From: Plantago ovata | Taxonomy: Eukaryota > Streptophyta > Magnoliopsida > Lamiales > Plantaginaceae | Length of the DNA stretch: 64,000 nt | Direction: 5' to 3' | Assembly (NCBI GenBank): GCA_028274465.1 | Contig: CM051455.1 | Span: forward strand, 126,453,462 to 126,517,461 | Shown here: positions 49,090-62,150 of the stretch, piece by piece | How positions within the stretch are numbered: position 1 is the stretch's first letter | Layout: each line of letters begins with the position of its first letter | Position numbers and translations under genes: made by a program | The notes under the pieces: model-generated | Database searches by the model: none | Told to the model about the DNA's origin: nothing | The model's input: only the letters and a program-made list of their open reading frames with translations

Positions 49090-50200
49090 ATCTAATGGTT
49101 AAATGAGAATCCAAAGAAGATAATCCTGAGAAGATATATATAAGATCTAGAATCAGTTATGATTCAGCAAGTGTGTGCTTAAGTTATTTGCAGCATTGTT
49201 GCAAGAAATGGGAATGTACTTGTGCACTGAGAAAACAGTTAAAAAGTTTGATGAAGTGGAAAAAAGAAAAGAAAAGAAAAGAAAACAGGCCATGTGAGAG
49301 TGAGAGCAACTTTTATCATCAAATACACGCAAATCATTAGCATTTTGGCATCCCTAAGTTTACCAGCTTACCCTGTTCAAGTCCCGATGATAACAAAACT
49401 AGTGTAGTACTGTAAAGATTGATGATATTATTCCTCTGCCATCTAATCCGCACAGAAACTCCATGGAAAATGTGTCAGCTAAACTTATACTCTTGAGGAC
49501 TACTATTAAAGAGTTAATTCGTGTTTTGGTTTTAACATAGTTCGTAATCGGATTGACAGAATGAATCGTTCTGTCAACTTTAAGTTTTAACATAGTTGGT
49601 AAACAGAGTACCAAACCAAAATTCACCCTCCAACTAAGGTTGTATCGTATGACAAATAAACTTATGATGAGATACGCCATTTGGAGTTTGGACAACAGTC
49701 TCAAATGTAAATTTCTAGTACCAACCAATTAATACATGATCAAATTGTTTGAAAGAGAGAAATCTAGAATCTTGGGACAGAATCAAATACACTTTTAATG
49801 ATAAGTCATGTTGTTACCTAATGAAATAATGGTGGTTAGTCTTTTAGGTACATGATTATGAAATCACAAGAGTGACACTAACCAACCTCTCTCTTCCAAT
49901 TAGGCCACAAAAATCTTGATTCCAAAGAAAATAATAATAATTATATTTCACATACAAACTTAATACTACTAGAAGTACTATACTTGTAGTATTTCACAAA
50001 ATAATAAAGTTGTTTAAAGGTGCTTTCAATCAAACTTAAGAATGCAGAAACAAGAAAAAAAGCATTAAATTAATAATTACTAGGTCCCCTTGAGCAGTTA
50101 GTGGCTCTACATGTGCTCTGCCATCACATACTCTTGCTTTTTTAGCATAAACAATTCTTAACCGTCCATTCTCTTTACATTCTCTAAATCTCTCTCCCTT
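49090..50200. other. Intergenic region, promoter of HIPP at its end
   Basis: No gene seen. A (GAAAA)n-like run lies near 49261-49288. A pyrimidine-rich CCTCTCCTCT tract at 50238-50270 is probably in the HIPP leader. Confidence 0.4.
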
Positions 50201-50204
50201 TTAC

Positions 50205-50210
50205 TATAAA
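50205..50210 (+). promoter_or_regulatory. TATA box of the HIPP gene
   Basis: TATAAA within TTTTACTATAAATTTG, 114 bases upstream of the ATG at 50319. Confidence 0.6.
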
Positions 50211-50318
50211 TTTGCTTCTAATTCCACTCTATTGCCCTCCCCTCCTCTCCTCTCCTCTCTTCTTTTTCTTGTCAGCATTTGTCTTAAGGTACTTACTCTG
50301 TACAGATTTTAAGTGACA

Positions 50319-52382
50319 ATGGGTGAAGAAAGCAAGCCACAGGTTTGTTTGTTAATTATATAGTTTCTGTCTTAATTGCATGAAATTTGACATGTGTAGT
50401 AGTTACTAGAAAGTAGTACATTGTTGTTGTTGAGTGTACTAATGTGTGTTGTGTTGTTAATAATTATGTGTTTAGCCTGAGCAAGAACAACCTAAGGAGG
50501 AACCAAAAGCAGAGGAAAAGAAAGAAGAGAAGCCTGCAGAAGAGAAACCAGCAGAGGAGAAGGTTGAAGAAAAGAAAGAAGAAGAACCTCCTAAGCCACC
50601 AGCTCCATTTGTGTTGTTTGTGGACTTGCATTGTATGGGATGTGCCAAGAAGATTGAGAGGTCCATCTCCAAGATTAGAGGTCCCTCCCTTTCTTTTCAC
50701 TTCTATTTTGTTCTGATTTCGCACGTTTTGCCAGTACAAATAATTATTACCTAAACCACGTCTATCATATGTTCCCGCATATTCTGTCAGGGATTTTCAT
50801 AGACTGACATGTATATGTAGAGATGTGCAACATAATGCAGAACTAACTGAGTGTGAAAATCGGAAAAGTATTACCTAAACCAGGTCTATAAGGAGTCAGA
50901 ACATATATACATGCTTATTCTGCCAGGATTGACATTGACTGACACATGTATGTAGAGATGTGTAACATAATGTAGGACAAACTCAGTATACAATTCCGAA
51001 TTCTTACATGGACGAGGTCTATCAGAATGTAACATGATGCGGTGTGCTCTATGTTAACACTAAGTTTGGTGGTGCAGGAGTTGAAGCAGTAGTGATTGAC
51101 ATGGCAAAGAATGAGGTGACGATCAAAGGAGTCGTAGAACCGCAGGAGGTATGCAATAAAATCATGATGAGAACGAAAAGAGTAGCCAAAGTTTTGTCTC
51201 CATTGCCTGAGGTTGAAGGTGAACCTATACCAGAAGTTGTTGCCTCTCAGGTAACTACCTACCTATTATGTGAATATACATATTGCAGTTCTGGTACTTG
51301 TTTATAGATTTTAGTGACTAAACATGGAATCTATGTGATTGGAATATTGTCCAGGTTAGTGGATTGACTACTGTTGAGCTGAATGTGAATATGCATTGTG
51401 AGGCATGTGCCCAACAATTGAAGAGAAAGATACTCAAAATGAAAGGTATATCACCATCTACTATACTACCTTTGAATTTTGTTGGTAAATGAGACTTTAA
51501 CTTATCCTTTGAGATTAATTACGACACGTATGTGTAGGTCCCATGTGGTTGTGAGTGGTAATAAACCGTAATGTTTCTAATTAGATCAGATTGAAGGAAT
51601 TGAAAACAGAATATTTGAGTCAAAATCACAAGTACAGTCAGTTAGATGGTGCTTTGGATGGTTGTTTTAACAAGCAAGACTAATGACTAAGTTAGGTACC
51701 ACTATATTGTCACTCAGCCATGTTATGCCACTCTGGGATTCCTATAAAATTTTGAAATTAACCAGCATAACAAATATTATAGTAGTATAAGATAATTGAA
51801 AAGATCTTACATGTGCATAATTTAATATAGATCCTAAAAGTTCAACATCCATCAAATTTATAAGAAGTTGTGTCCTGTTCTTGATTGTCTGTGAATTCAA
51901 AAATTGCAGGAGTGAGAACTGCAGAGACTGAATTTAGCTCCAGCAAAATCATGGTGACAGGCACCATGGACGCTGATCGGCTGGTTGACTACGTCTACAG
52001 GCACACGAAGAAGCAAGCCAAAATTGTCCCCCCACCTGAACCCGAGAAACCCCCAGAGGGAAAACCGGAAGAGAAAAAAGAGGAAGAAAAACCTGCAGAA
52101 GCTGCAGGGGAAGAAGCAAAGCCAGAAGACAAGAAAGAGGAAGGCGAAAAGAAAGACGGGCCACCGCCACCGGAAGAGGGAAAGAATGCGGGTGAGCAAG
52201 GGGGAGAAGCGGTAGAGGAGGTGAGATTCATGGAGGAGCAAATGATGATGCAGAGAATGAATCAGATGCACCAGTATCAGCAGTATCATCAGTATCATTA
52301 TCAACCACTTTATGTGATGGAAAGAATTCCAGCTCCACAGCTTTTCTCTGATGAGAATCCTAATGCATGCAGCATTATGTAA
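50319..52382 (+). CDS. Heavy-metal-associated isoprenylated plant protein (HIPP, two HMA domains)
   Basis: Five exons: 50319-50342 (only 8 codons), 50476-50680, 51078-51250, 51355-51445 and 51910-52382. Phases match; 321 residues. A Glu/Lys/Pro leader precedes HMA 1 (about 53-117; metal site HCMGCA, Cys61 and Cys64). A short linker leads to HMA 2 (about 141-205; HCEACA, Cys149 and Cys152). Then come a long Glu/Lys/Pro tract, a Met/Gln/His/Tyr-rich stretch (QMHQYQQYHQYHYQ) and the C-terminal CSIM, a CaaX box for farnesylation. Both CxxC pairs are intact. HIPPs bind Cu, Zn or Cd and act in metal homeostasis and stress, at membranes or in the nucleus. The intron in each HMA domain sits at the same place (after the R/K-G of the second strand), pointing to an old internal duplication. 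Confidence 0.95.
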
Positions 52383-53025
52383 TTAGGGAATGAATGAATT
52401 CAACACCCCAACATTTAGTCAATCATATCATATCATGCATAATTTTTTAATACTGCATGCATGTTGGTTAAATCATTTGATGATGATCAGTTGCATAAAT
52501 ACAATAATGTGATATATATAGTCTTTTTATAAATAAGAAAATTAAGAGATAAAAATATATTGCTTCAGAATCATGCTCATGTGGCTAGTTTATTTTATTT
52601 TGTTCTCTGCCAATTATTTTCTTGCCAAATTCTTAGACAAGTCAAAGATTTTACTAATTTTACAATAACGTACTTAATTACAAGTAGAGATGTGATTTCT
52701 ACTCAGGATTATCGAGGCTATCTTGAAAGAGTCGAGGCCTTATAAGGTTGGGAATATAGAGCCTAGGATCAATCCTTGCAAAGATATTCCTTTCTTGTAT
52801 GCCTTCTTCTATGCGAACATCGTGGCTGTCAAGGCTCAAGGTAGCCTTACGGGTACTTGTCAAGAGATCTTACTCAAGGGTCATTGTAATTTATCAAGAA
52901 GAAGACGAATTTGGACACTGCAGAGCGTCGTAGTTCGACTACAGCGAACCAGAAGTAGTGAACTAGGTGAAAGTTACACGGTAGAAGTTGTAAAATAGGA
53001 GTAACACGCTTTCAGCTTTCATCTG
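52383..53025. other. HIPP 3' UTR and unidentified segment
   Basis: The first part is 3' UTR. The open stretch at 52723-52998 (IEPRINPCKDIPFLYAFFY) is GC-richer than its flanks and may be a transposon-derived remnant. I do not recognise it. Confidence 0.3.
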
Positions 53026-53164
53026 TATTACGTTTATTAATTAGTTACTAATAATCGAGTAGATTATTACGTTTATTAATTAGTTACTAATAATCAAGTA
53101 GATTATTACGTTTATTAATTAGCTACTAATAATCGAGTAGATTATTACGTTTATTAATTAGTTA
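53026..53164. repeat. 39-bp tandem repeat, about 3.5 copies
   Basis: Unit ATTATTACGTTTATTAATTA followed by GTTACTAATAATCGAGTAG; copies differ by single bases. Confidence 0.95.
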
Positions 53165-53625
53165 CTTTAACTGTTTTCCCAATAGGAACACTCCTCTCTA
53201 CATTTACACTAATTAATTTAATATAGTACATGCAATTTCTTGTTTAAGACCACTTTCTAACTTGAGACAGTGAGACCAACCAATCCAGCTCAATCCAAAT
53301 CAATCCATTTAAAGAATCTCGCGGGTCATGGGTTCTAACCGGATTAATGGTATCAGGTTATGAAAACGGGTTATGTATAAATAGGATAATTCGCCCTCTT
53401 TGTTTTCATTTTCGTTCATCGTCATCAAGTCTGAGAAGCTAGAGAGAGAAAGTCATGTGCCGTGTGAATTGAAGCTCCGTCGCCTGAATTGAAGCTTGAA
53501 TCGTCGTCTCTGCCGTCTCGATTGTCTTCGCAGGCATCTCGATTGTCTTTTTAAGCTGTTGAAGGTGAGTTTTCGTTTGATCCTATTGTTCTCCATTCAT
53601 TTTTGAAAGAGTAATTATATGGTAA
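53165..53625. other. Leader-like region left of the long-TIR element
   Basis: A CT-rich region (GAGAAGCTAGAGAGAGAAAG, CGTCGCCTGAATTGAAGC) ends in a donor-like GAAG/GTGAGT near 53568. It resembles an untranslated first exon of a gene whose body is not obvious. Confidence 0.35.
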
Positions 53626-56600
53626 GGCTAGCCTTTCCTACCAACATGGAAAGGCCTGGGTTTTTATTGAAAAACCAGAAAACAAAACCGCTAGGCGGTT
53701 TCTCGCTTCGGTTTCTCGCTCAATTAAAAACCGGCCTACTATATAAGCAACCAAAACCAGCGAGAAAAAGAAAAAATCTAAAAACACATAGTTGAACGTG
53801 AAACTGTGTGTTTTCACGTTTTTCTCTCTCTCTCTGCCGATCGAACAAATCTCGCCGGAAATTTGACGGAATTTCACCGGTCGGGGCTCGTTTTCACCGG
53901 ATTGGAGCAGGAAAATCTCTGACGCACGTTGATAAGGTGAATTAACCAACAATTCTATTATTTCTATATGATTTTTCAATAGTATTTGATGATTTCTCCA
54001 ATTTAGATCTATTTTTTCTGATCGGTTGTTGTTTTCCTGGATTTTTTTGATGAATTCACTGTACGGAACATTCGGATTTAGCTGCTAGAATATTCGAATC
54101 TGCAAATCAACGATGGTGAAGAAGGAAGCTTCTCAGATCTGGAAATTATTGAATAAATTGAACCAGAGCAGCAAATCCGTACATTACTATATACTTTTAA
54201 GCCTTCCTGTCCTGGTTTGATATTTATGTAGTATGTTTGTGCATATTTTCATTCGATAACACCGCGCTAAGGTTTTTAAACTATCGTGTTATGGTTTTAA
54301 CCGACGTTGTTATAATATGTTTAAGCCTTTTTGTTGCTGGTTTTAAGTTTGTCTACCATGTTTCTGGATTTTTTCATTGAATCACGTCGTGTTATGGTTT
54401 TTAATCTAAATTCCTGATAATTACCAGCTGTAAGCCTTGTTGTTATAGCTCTATGTTTGTGTAGTATATTTTTGCATTTTTTCATTGCATCACGTCGTGT
54501 TATGGTTTTAAGCAACATGGTTATAATATTTTACTTCTTCAGCATGCTATTCTAGAAGGATGCTCGTCGAATTTGCAATTAATTGAAGAAGTGCAACATG
54601 AGCAGCAATTCTGTAAGCTGGTGTACTTTAAGCCTTTTGTTATGATTTTAAGCTTCTACATTATATTGATTAAATAGTGTCATCCTATAGTGTTTAGTAT
54701 GTATGGTGTACTGTTATGGAACCTTGTTATGACTTTAAGATATCATGTAATGATTCAAAGCAACATTGATATGATTTTTTAGCGTGCATTATATTCAAAT
54801 GCTATTGATACAGTTTTTAGTCATATTGGTGTCGTTTTAATTACTATTGTTATAGTGTTAACACCTTGTGGTATGGTTCTAAGCATGCTTGATATGGTTT
54901 ATGTATTAAGTAGATTGTTAATGTTGTCTCATAGTTTTAAGATAGAATATATGGTGTGATTTTAAATCATGTTGTTGTTGTGGTTTTATTTTATGGGAAC
55001 CAAAGCGGTTATCGGGTTGTTTACGTGTTAATCGTGCTTAAGTTTTGAGTAGGTCCATTGCCAAGTTGCTACTTCAAGGTCACTTCTGTTCATAGAAAAG
55101 ATGAGGAGATAAATGTGGTGTATTTTGACATTGTTATAATATGTTTAGTTTGTCTAGTATGTTAGTGCATATTTTCATTTGATAACACCGTGCTATGGTT
55201 TTTAATATGACGTGTTATAGTTTTAATTGACATTGTTATAATATTTTTGGTTTGTCTAGTATGTCTTTCTGTTTTTTTTTTTCCATTGGATAACAGCATG
55301 TTATGGTTTTTAATATGACATATGTTATGGTTTTAATCGACGTTGTTATAACATTTTCAGTTTGTCTAGTATATCTCTGCATTTTTTTCGTTTGATAATT
55401 AATGCCATGTTATGGTTGTTAATGTAACATGTTATATATGGTTTCTATTGACGTGATGTTAATTCAACATCGATTCTCTCTTTTTTTTTGCGTGTATGTA
55501 CAGAATTTTACTGTGTGTTTTTGCGTATTTTGATGATTCTTCTTTGCTTTCCTGTTTTTCGATTGATTTACGTTCCAATTTGTTGATCAAACGTTCAGAT
55601 TTCAGATACTTGTGAAATCCAATTTGAGATGTGGAAGTAATTGAAGAAATCGAACCTTAACAACAATTTCGTAAGCTCCTGGATACTTTTAATCCTTGTT
55701 GTTATGCATGATTCTAAGTTTGTGTAGTATATTTCTGCATTGTTTCATTGAATCAAATTGTGTTATGGTTTTTAATCTGCATAGTATACTTTTAATACCG
55801 GTTGTTAGGATGAATTCCAGTTTCTAAGATATTCTAATTGTTACAGTTTCTAAGATATTCTAATTGTTACAGTTTCTAGCGTACATACGGTCATAAGCTC
55901 TCCTAGTTATAACATTATGTTCTACTGTTATTCTTTTATACATCACATTTATAGGTTCGTAATTGGAAACATGTGATTCTAGCAACATTTTTATTGTATT
56001 TCACCTTTTCAGCATGTTAATTGAACCTTTTACATTATTCTGATTGAAATCTAGTGTGGTTATAAGTTGCATCACTATGGTATTAAGGCATGTTGTTGTA
56101 ATTTGAAGTTTTGATGCTATGGATTTTAGTAATATAAGTTATTATTTCCATGTCGTCAATTGGTATATTGTTTAGGTATACATTTATAATTTTAATTGGT
56201 CATGGTATGTTTTACGTGATCGTATTATTATGGTTTAAGCATGTAGATGAACAAAAAATTTAAAGAAATGCTTTTTTTTTTTTCATAAACAAAAGGACGG
56301 AGATTCATAATTTTATCACCGCTACCTGTAGGTGAAGATGCTAGGCCGACTACTATTTTCTGGAGAGATGGAATGACAAAGGATGACTTCAAGTATCAGA
56401 AACACCAATTTCGTTGCTTCAAAGATCACGAACAAGTTTACTCACGAGAAGCCAATTTCAAAGATCCAGATTCATTTTGCATAAGAAACACCACATGAAC
56501 GCTTGTTGTAATTTTGTTACTTTGAGAATACTAGTTTTAAAAACTCCAATTGACTGAATGTTTCAGTCCTGACATGAATATAATGAAGCATTCAATTTTA

Positions 56601-57907
56601 CACTTGTTGGCATGTTCTCATATATCTCATACAGCAATTGGTGTGTTATAAGTACCCTCGTTGGGGTTTTATGTATCCAAGTTGTGGTTTTAAGTACCCA
56701 TTATATATGTTGTTGTTCTAAAAACTCAAATTAAGATTTTAATGGAGAACGGTTGTTGTAATTTTGTTGATTTGATAATACTAGATGTGGAAACATCAAT
56801 TGACTAAATGTTTTAATCCTTACATGAATGAACTATTTAATGTTACACTAGTTTATTGCATGATGTCTTGATTTTACGTTGCACCTTAAATAAAGTATAA
56901 CAAAAGATTTTAGAAGTATAATATGACAAAATATATCATCAGTAACTCTTATGACAAACACTTAAAACCGTAACATATATCTCTTATAACCAGTTGGTGT
57001 AGTTATTAGTATCCTTATTGTAGTTTTAAGTACGTACAATTGTGGTTTTAAGTATCCACTATTGTACTTCTAAGAAATCAATTAAGAATTTAGACAGAAA
57101 ACTAAACTTCACCATACCATGCTTGCATGTTTAAACCACTTAAGACCATACACAAACTAATTATACAAGAGCAAAGACTAACTGTTAACATCACACATTG
57201 ACACACTACTCGATCCAAAAATAACATCCAACACACACACTTGTCCAACAAATCGCAAAATCTTCTATCTTAAAGTCATAACATCATATATATAAAAAAA
57301 CTATAACCAGAACATATAAGAGTTTCATATTAAACCACTGCTTTAAAACATACACAAACTAATTGTTCAAAAAGGCCAAAAGTAACTGCTCAAATTAGAA
57401 ACTATTTCAAATAACATCCAGATAAAATAGTTTGTCCAGGACATTACACCCAACAGTCGGAGCATCTTGTATACTAAAACCATAACAAGACGTGTTAAAA
57501 CTATAATGTATACCCTTAAAACCATAGCATCATTATTTAAAACAATAACCAGAACATACAATAGTATTATATTAAACCATTGCTTAAATATATACACGAA
57601 CTAATTGTTCAAAAGGGCAAAAACTAATTGTTGATCAAAAACTACTTCAATAATATCCAACATAAACACTTTGCCCAGGACATTACAAATCCTACTTCTT
57701 GAGAATATTGTTGACTTTTGATGTAACTCGCCAATTATCAATCTCGCCAACTATCAATCTTTCATTCAATTGTCCTCAGCTCTATCATAATCCAAAACAC
57801 CAGCAGTTGTACCAACAAACTTGGACTTGCCTCTTCTTTGATCTTCTCTCCCTACATCGTTAATTTAGAAGCATCAACAACTGCAAAAAAATAAAACGTA
57901 AAATATC

Positions 57908-58151
57908 AGCAGAACTTTTAAAAGCACAATATTATACATTAAAATAAAAATATAACCCCTTAAAAATATAGCATGATCCCTTAAAACCATAAGAGTACAC
58001 CGAAACCCTTTCAGCAACAAAACTAAAGTAGCAGAACTTTTAAAAGCACAATATTATACATTAAAACAAAAATATAACCCCTTAAAAATATAGCATGATC
58101 CCTTAAAACCATAAGAGTACACCGAAACCCTTTCAGCAACAAAACTAAAGT
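57908..58151. repeat. 122-bp tandem duplication inside the long-TIR element
   Basis: AGCAGAACTTTTAAAAGCAC...AACAAAACTAAAGT occurs at 57908 and again at 58030, almost identical. A smaller tandem pair (CCATATCCATTATAAGCATA) is at about 58608-58666. Confidence 0.9.
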
Positions 58152-58927
58152 AGCATAACATTACACCCACTTAAAAACTATAACATAAGACCTTAAAAGT
58201 ATAATATCATCAACATCTAAAAATATAAAATCCCCGCTTCCATAACCCCTTAAAAGTATAACAAGATCCCTTTAACCATAACAATACACCTTCACTCCTT
58301 CAGTTACAAAACTAAGGTACCATAACATTACACACCCTTAAAATCATAACAGACACACTTAAAATCATAAAACGACTTATGAAACTAACAACACCACAAT
58401 TACGAAAGCATAAACATCACATAACCCTTAACTGTTAACAATATGCCTTAAAAACATAAAAGAATCCCTTAAAAAGCATAACACGATTTAAAGCAACATT
58501 TAAAATATTACAAAAAAAAAAAAAGCAGCGTGAATACTAAATTATCAGAAACACAAACAAGCTCAGAAACCAAAAACACATTGCAAATAATTACAGAGGA
58601 AACACACCATATCCATTATAAGCATACCAGAAACACACCATATCCATTATAAGCATACCAGAAACACTTAGTACTGAAAAAAATAATTCAACAACAGAAA
58701 CTAAGTATAATAATAAGCATACCAGATACACTTAAAACAACACCAAAATCCATCGGAAACAACACCAAAAATATCTTATAAAGCATACCACAAACACTTA
58801 AAACTGTAACTTGAACCATAACATCACACAAACAGAGCATATAATAGAAAGAATACAATCACAAACACTTAAAAACACAACAAAAATCAGATTCACAATA
58901 TCAAAATCAACAACTAAACTAACATAC

Positions 58928-59018
58928 CAGTACTGGAAGAATCAACTCTCCGTCGTGAAAACTTCTTCAACGGATTAACAACGTCTGAAACACCAGAAGA
59001 ACCCTTCCTCTTCGTCAT
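58928..59018 (-). pseudogene. Short first exon inside the long-TIR element
   Basis: ATG at 59018 opens a basic exon (MTKRKGSSGVSDVVNPLKKF, then SRRRVDSSST) with a good donor (ACTG/GTATGTT) at 58928. A second piece near 57830-57770 (KSKFVGTTAGVLDYDRAED) could be a later exon. No domain is recognised. It may be a captured host fragment or the remains of the element's own gene. Confidence 0.4.
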
Positions 59019-59716
59019 GATTCAAATCCCTAGCTAGATCTGTGAAATCGGATTTGAGAAAAAACCAAATTCGAAACCCTAGATCTCACAAAATACATTG
59101 AGAACACTAAATCAAACACAAAGGTAACATAAACGAAGAAAATATGAGAACAATCGGCGTGTTTCTTCGATCAATCGGAAAAGTTTGAGATTTAGAAGCA
59201 GGAGAAGAAGATGAGAATTTGCAGAGAGAAAAAGGGAGTTCACACAGTAAACACGTTGAATTATGTGTTTTCTGCGTGAATCGCTTTTGATATAAGCTAC
59301 AGTGAACCGGGTTTTATAAAAATCGAGCGGTTTAACCAACAGCGAGTTTTTGACAAAACCAGTCACAAAACCACCGAGTTTTGCACAAAACCAGGCCTTT
59401 CCTTCGTATTAGGAAAGGCCGGCCTCCCCGTAGACTTTAGCTTTTTGAAACCCTAATCTACTATTTCATCATATATTTCTTCAATTTTGCTAGTTTTTCT
59501 TCTTATTCACGCATTTTTGGATGTTAGATGATGTCGAAACCCTAACTCTACATTTTGTCGGTTTTGCTAGGTTTTTGCAGTTCATCCACACTCGGTGAAG
59601 CTTATTTAGCTTGATTTCGTTGGCTGTAAGTGCTTCAATCTCTTCATCTCTGTTTGTTTTCTGTCTTCTATAAAACCTAATGCAAGTAAGTGGTTCGATC
59701 TGTGTTTTGTTTTCAA

Positions 59717-59995
59717 TTTTGTGTGTTGGATCTCTCTGCATGTGTTATAAGTCTTTGTATAGTGGTTGTTTGAGATTTACTGTTATTAAATTTGAGGTTT
59801 ATATGATCTTACGTATAAGAGTCAGCTCATCAGCTCCTATAAGTTTGAGTTTGAGTTTTTTGTGTGTTGAATCTCTCTGCATGTGTTATAAGTCTTTGTA
59901 TAGTGGTTGTTTGAGATTTACTTTTATTAAGTTTGAGGTTTATATGATCTTAAGAGTCAGCTCATCAGCTCCTATAACTTTAAGTTTTATTGTTG
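59717..59995 (+). repeat. 143-bp tandem duplication
   Basis: TGTGTGTTGGATCTCTCTGC...ATAGTGGTTGTTTGAGATTT occurs near 59717 and 59860, with the downstream GAGTCAGCTCATCAGCTCC in both. Confidence 0.9.
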
Positions 59996-60087
59996 TTAAG
60001 TTTGAGTTTTACTTATATTATGTTTGAGTTTTACTTGAGTTTGAGTGTTTTGAGTTTATTTTCTCTGTGTTTTTTTTTGCAGCAATC

Positions 60088-60664
60088 ATGGTTGATATTT
60101 GCACTTATGATTCTAATGCTTCTCCTGCTGTTTGCACTTATGATTCTAATGCTTCTCCTGCTACTAGTACTGCTCCTGTGGCTGACAATTCTCCTGTTAA
60201 AAGAATTGATGCATAAGTGGTTGATAAAGCTATGGCGCTTTTTTCTAAATCAATCCTTGATATTGCTGCTTTCCATATCATGCTGACGCAAACAAAGATG
60301 TTATTGATTCAGAGGGGACAATGAGTGATCAAGGCAAGGCACCACAGAAGAGAACTAAGCCACCAGGGAAGCAAGACAAGGGAGTTAAACCACCACAGGA
60401 GAAGAAAGGTAAGGAACCAGAAAAACCAGTGAAGAAAGGTAAGGGACCAGAAAAACCAGTGAAGAAAGGTATGGGAGTTGATGCTATTGTAAAGGGAGCA
60501 GCTACAAAGGTTCAAAATGTTCAATTCAATGGCGTTTGCTGCTTTCTTGATATCAGATCCAAGTTGCTTCTAAAGCAGCTTGTGCTTCTGGTTACCAGTT
60601 TCAGTATATCATCTTCATCAATTCGACTTGTTGTTATCAACTCGTCTTTACAGTCGGTTAGTTA
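60088..60664 (+). pseudogene. Degenerate Lys/Pro-rich gene of unknown family
   Basis: After an acceptor (TTGCAGCAATC) an ATG opens MVDICTYDSNASPAVCTYDS, with a tandem 33-base duplication of CTYDSNASPA; it stops at TAA 60213. A second frame from 60321 is Lys/Pro/Glu-rich with a repeat (KGKEPEKPVKKGKGPEKPV). Both look like parts of one broken gene. The unit also has a leader with two near-identical blocks (59717-59995). I do not recognise the protein; a basic low-complexity nuclear or transposon protein is possible. Confidence 0.4.
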
Positions 60665-60669
60665 AATTT

Positions 60670-60949
60670 CAATTCGATTCATTCTCTGTTGGTCATTGTT
60701 GTGTCGAGCTTAATTTCACGATTGTCATTGCTAAATACTAGTCCAGTTGATTCGATTTGCTGGTATTTTGTGCTATACTGAAGTTTGGATAGTAGATTTG
60801 GGATTTTCTAGGTGATAATCGGTGTCTTTGTTGACAGTTGAGCTTCATTTTGTCTCGGTTTTGTTTGCATTGTTTCTTTGAGGGTTGACTGATTGATTTT
60901 GAGGTGTTGTCGAATTCTGGTGGAGTTCTCCTCCACCGGAAAACTTGGT
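60670..60949. other. Intergenic spacer
   Basis: No feature seen. Confidence 0.3.
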
Positions 60950-61215
60950 GGAGCTTAGCTTCGCCACTAATGGTAGAGCTTCGGCTCTTTCATTTTGTTA
61001 ATTAATTAATTATCTTTATTTATATATTTTAGTTCTTTTATATTTTTATTTTTATTTTTAAAAGTTAAGAAACTTAATTAAGGGCATGTTTGGTTTGTTC
61101 AAATTTCAGGTTAGGTCAACTCAAAAAGTAAATTTTGTCCTACTCTGTAATTGTCGGAATAAGAGGACTTTTTTTGAGTTTAGGGACTATAAGAGGATAC
61201 TAATCTGATATTAAC
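60950..61215 (+). repeat. Dispersed repeat, copy 2
   Basis: Related to 35587-35795, with extra sequence in the middle; it abuts the LTR at 61231. Confidence 0.75.
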
Positions 61216-61230
61216 TCAACAAATTATTTT

Positions 61231-62150
61231 TGTTGGAATGTTATGTTGGTGTTGATTGTTCGCCATAATATTTCCAACAAATGTTCCAACAATTTTTTTT
61301 GCAACCTAAACAATTTTGATGATTTGTTGGTGTATTGTTCCTATTTTCTATTTTGTTTTATAAGAATAAATTATAATTGGTACTTTGTTGCAATTCTTTG
61401 CGAGTGGCAACAAAATATGTTTTATGAGAGCTAGCTTTTGCCGTACCAAAAAGTGCTTATGTGTGTGGTTAAGAGAACTTGAAAGAGGGAGAAAGATTGC
61501 AAATGATTCTTGGAAGCTTCAATTAATTGATGATAAAATGAAATGGCTAAGGGCCTATATATATAGTCTTTTGAGGGATTCAAGATCCTTCACCATTATT
61601 ATTGGAACTACTATGTTCTAGAGTATTCTACTCTACTTTGTACAAATAGAGTTTCCTATACATTAAAGATTGTTCCATTTACATAATAGACCCTAACCTT
61701 TCTAGAATTGTAGTATTGCCCCAAGCCTTCTAGATCCTTCCCTTGAACCACCACATGTTTGCACTGCAAAAACTCCCCAAAACATACAGACGTCACATTC
61801 TCCCCTATCAAAGTTGGAAACGTCCTCGATGCCATCACAACTTGCTCCCGGGTATGTTTCACCCATATGCGCCCAAGTCCCTCGCGTCACAAAGACTCAA
61901 ATTTCCTTGGCTGCCCTTGTTCTTGCTCCTCGACTCTATCACCTTGCACCTCGGCTTAGCTCCTTGGACAAAGTCCCCTTGTTCCTCGATCATGTGCCCC
62001 ATGAGTTCGACCCCAATGCCCGGACACCCATGTCCCTTGCTGGCGATCCGCTCGGTATCCCCTTAGTACAACGACTCATGAGCTCGACCCCAACACTCGG
62101 ACACCCATGCCCCTTGTTGGCGGTCTTGGTCGAATACCCCTCGATCACCT
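61231..62150 (-). mobile_element. Ty3/gypsy-type LTR with adjoining internal remnant
   Basis: The LTR is about 61231-61797. On the minus strand it starts TGTGACGTCTGTATG directly after a polypurine tract (GATAGGGGAGAA) and ends CATTCCAACA, with a TATA region (CTATATATATAGGCC) near 61560. The internal side (61798-62150) is GC-rich, contains two copies of a GGACATGGGTGTCCG-like segment, and has no clean pol frame. The other LTR is absent, so this is a remnant truncated by the CACTA element. Confidence 0.6.

Larger units (their letters stand above)
53626..59424. mobile_element. 5.8-kb element with long terminal inverted repeats
   Basis: The left end (53626; GGCTAGCCTTTCCTACCAAC, then GGAAAGGCCTGGGTTTT) is inverted at the right end (59424). 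The similarity continues inward for about 300 bases, including ACACATAGTTGAACGTG-type and CTCTCTCTGC blocks. The left half carries many GTTATGGTTTTAA copies (near 54290, 54391, 54498, 55193, 55305, 55410, 55755). The right half carries the complement (TTAAAACCATAAC; near 56967, 57474, 57518, 57980, 58105, 58338). The centre (about 56320-56500) has a frame of about 56 codons (TIFWRDGMTKDDFKYQ). A TATA box (TATATAA, 53740) in the left TIR points inward. No target duplication found. MULE- or foldback-like; no transposase seen. Confidence 0.7.

Noticed and set aside
51897..52304. Minus-strand frames over HIPP exon 5
   Set aside because: Shadows of the Glu/Lys/Pro-rich coding strand.
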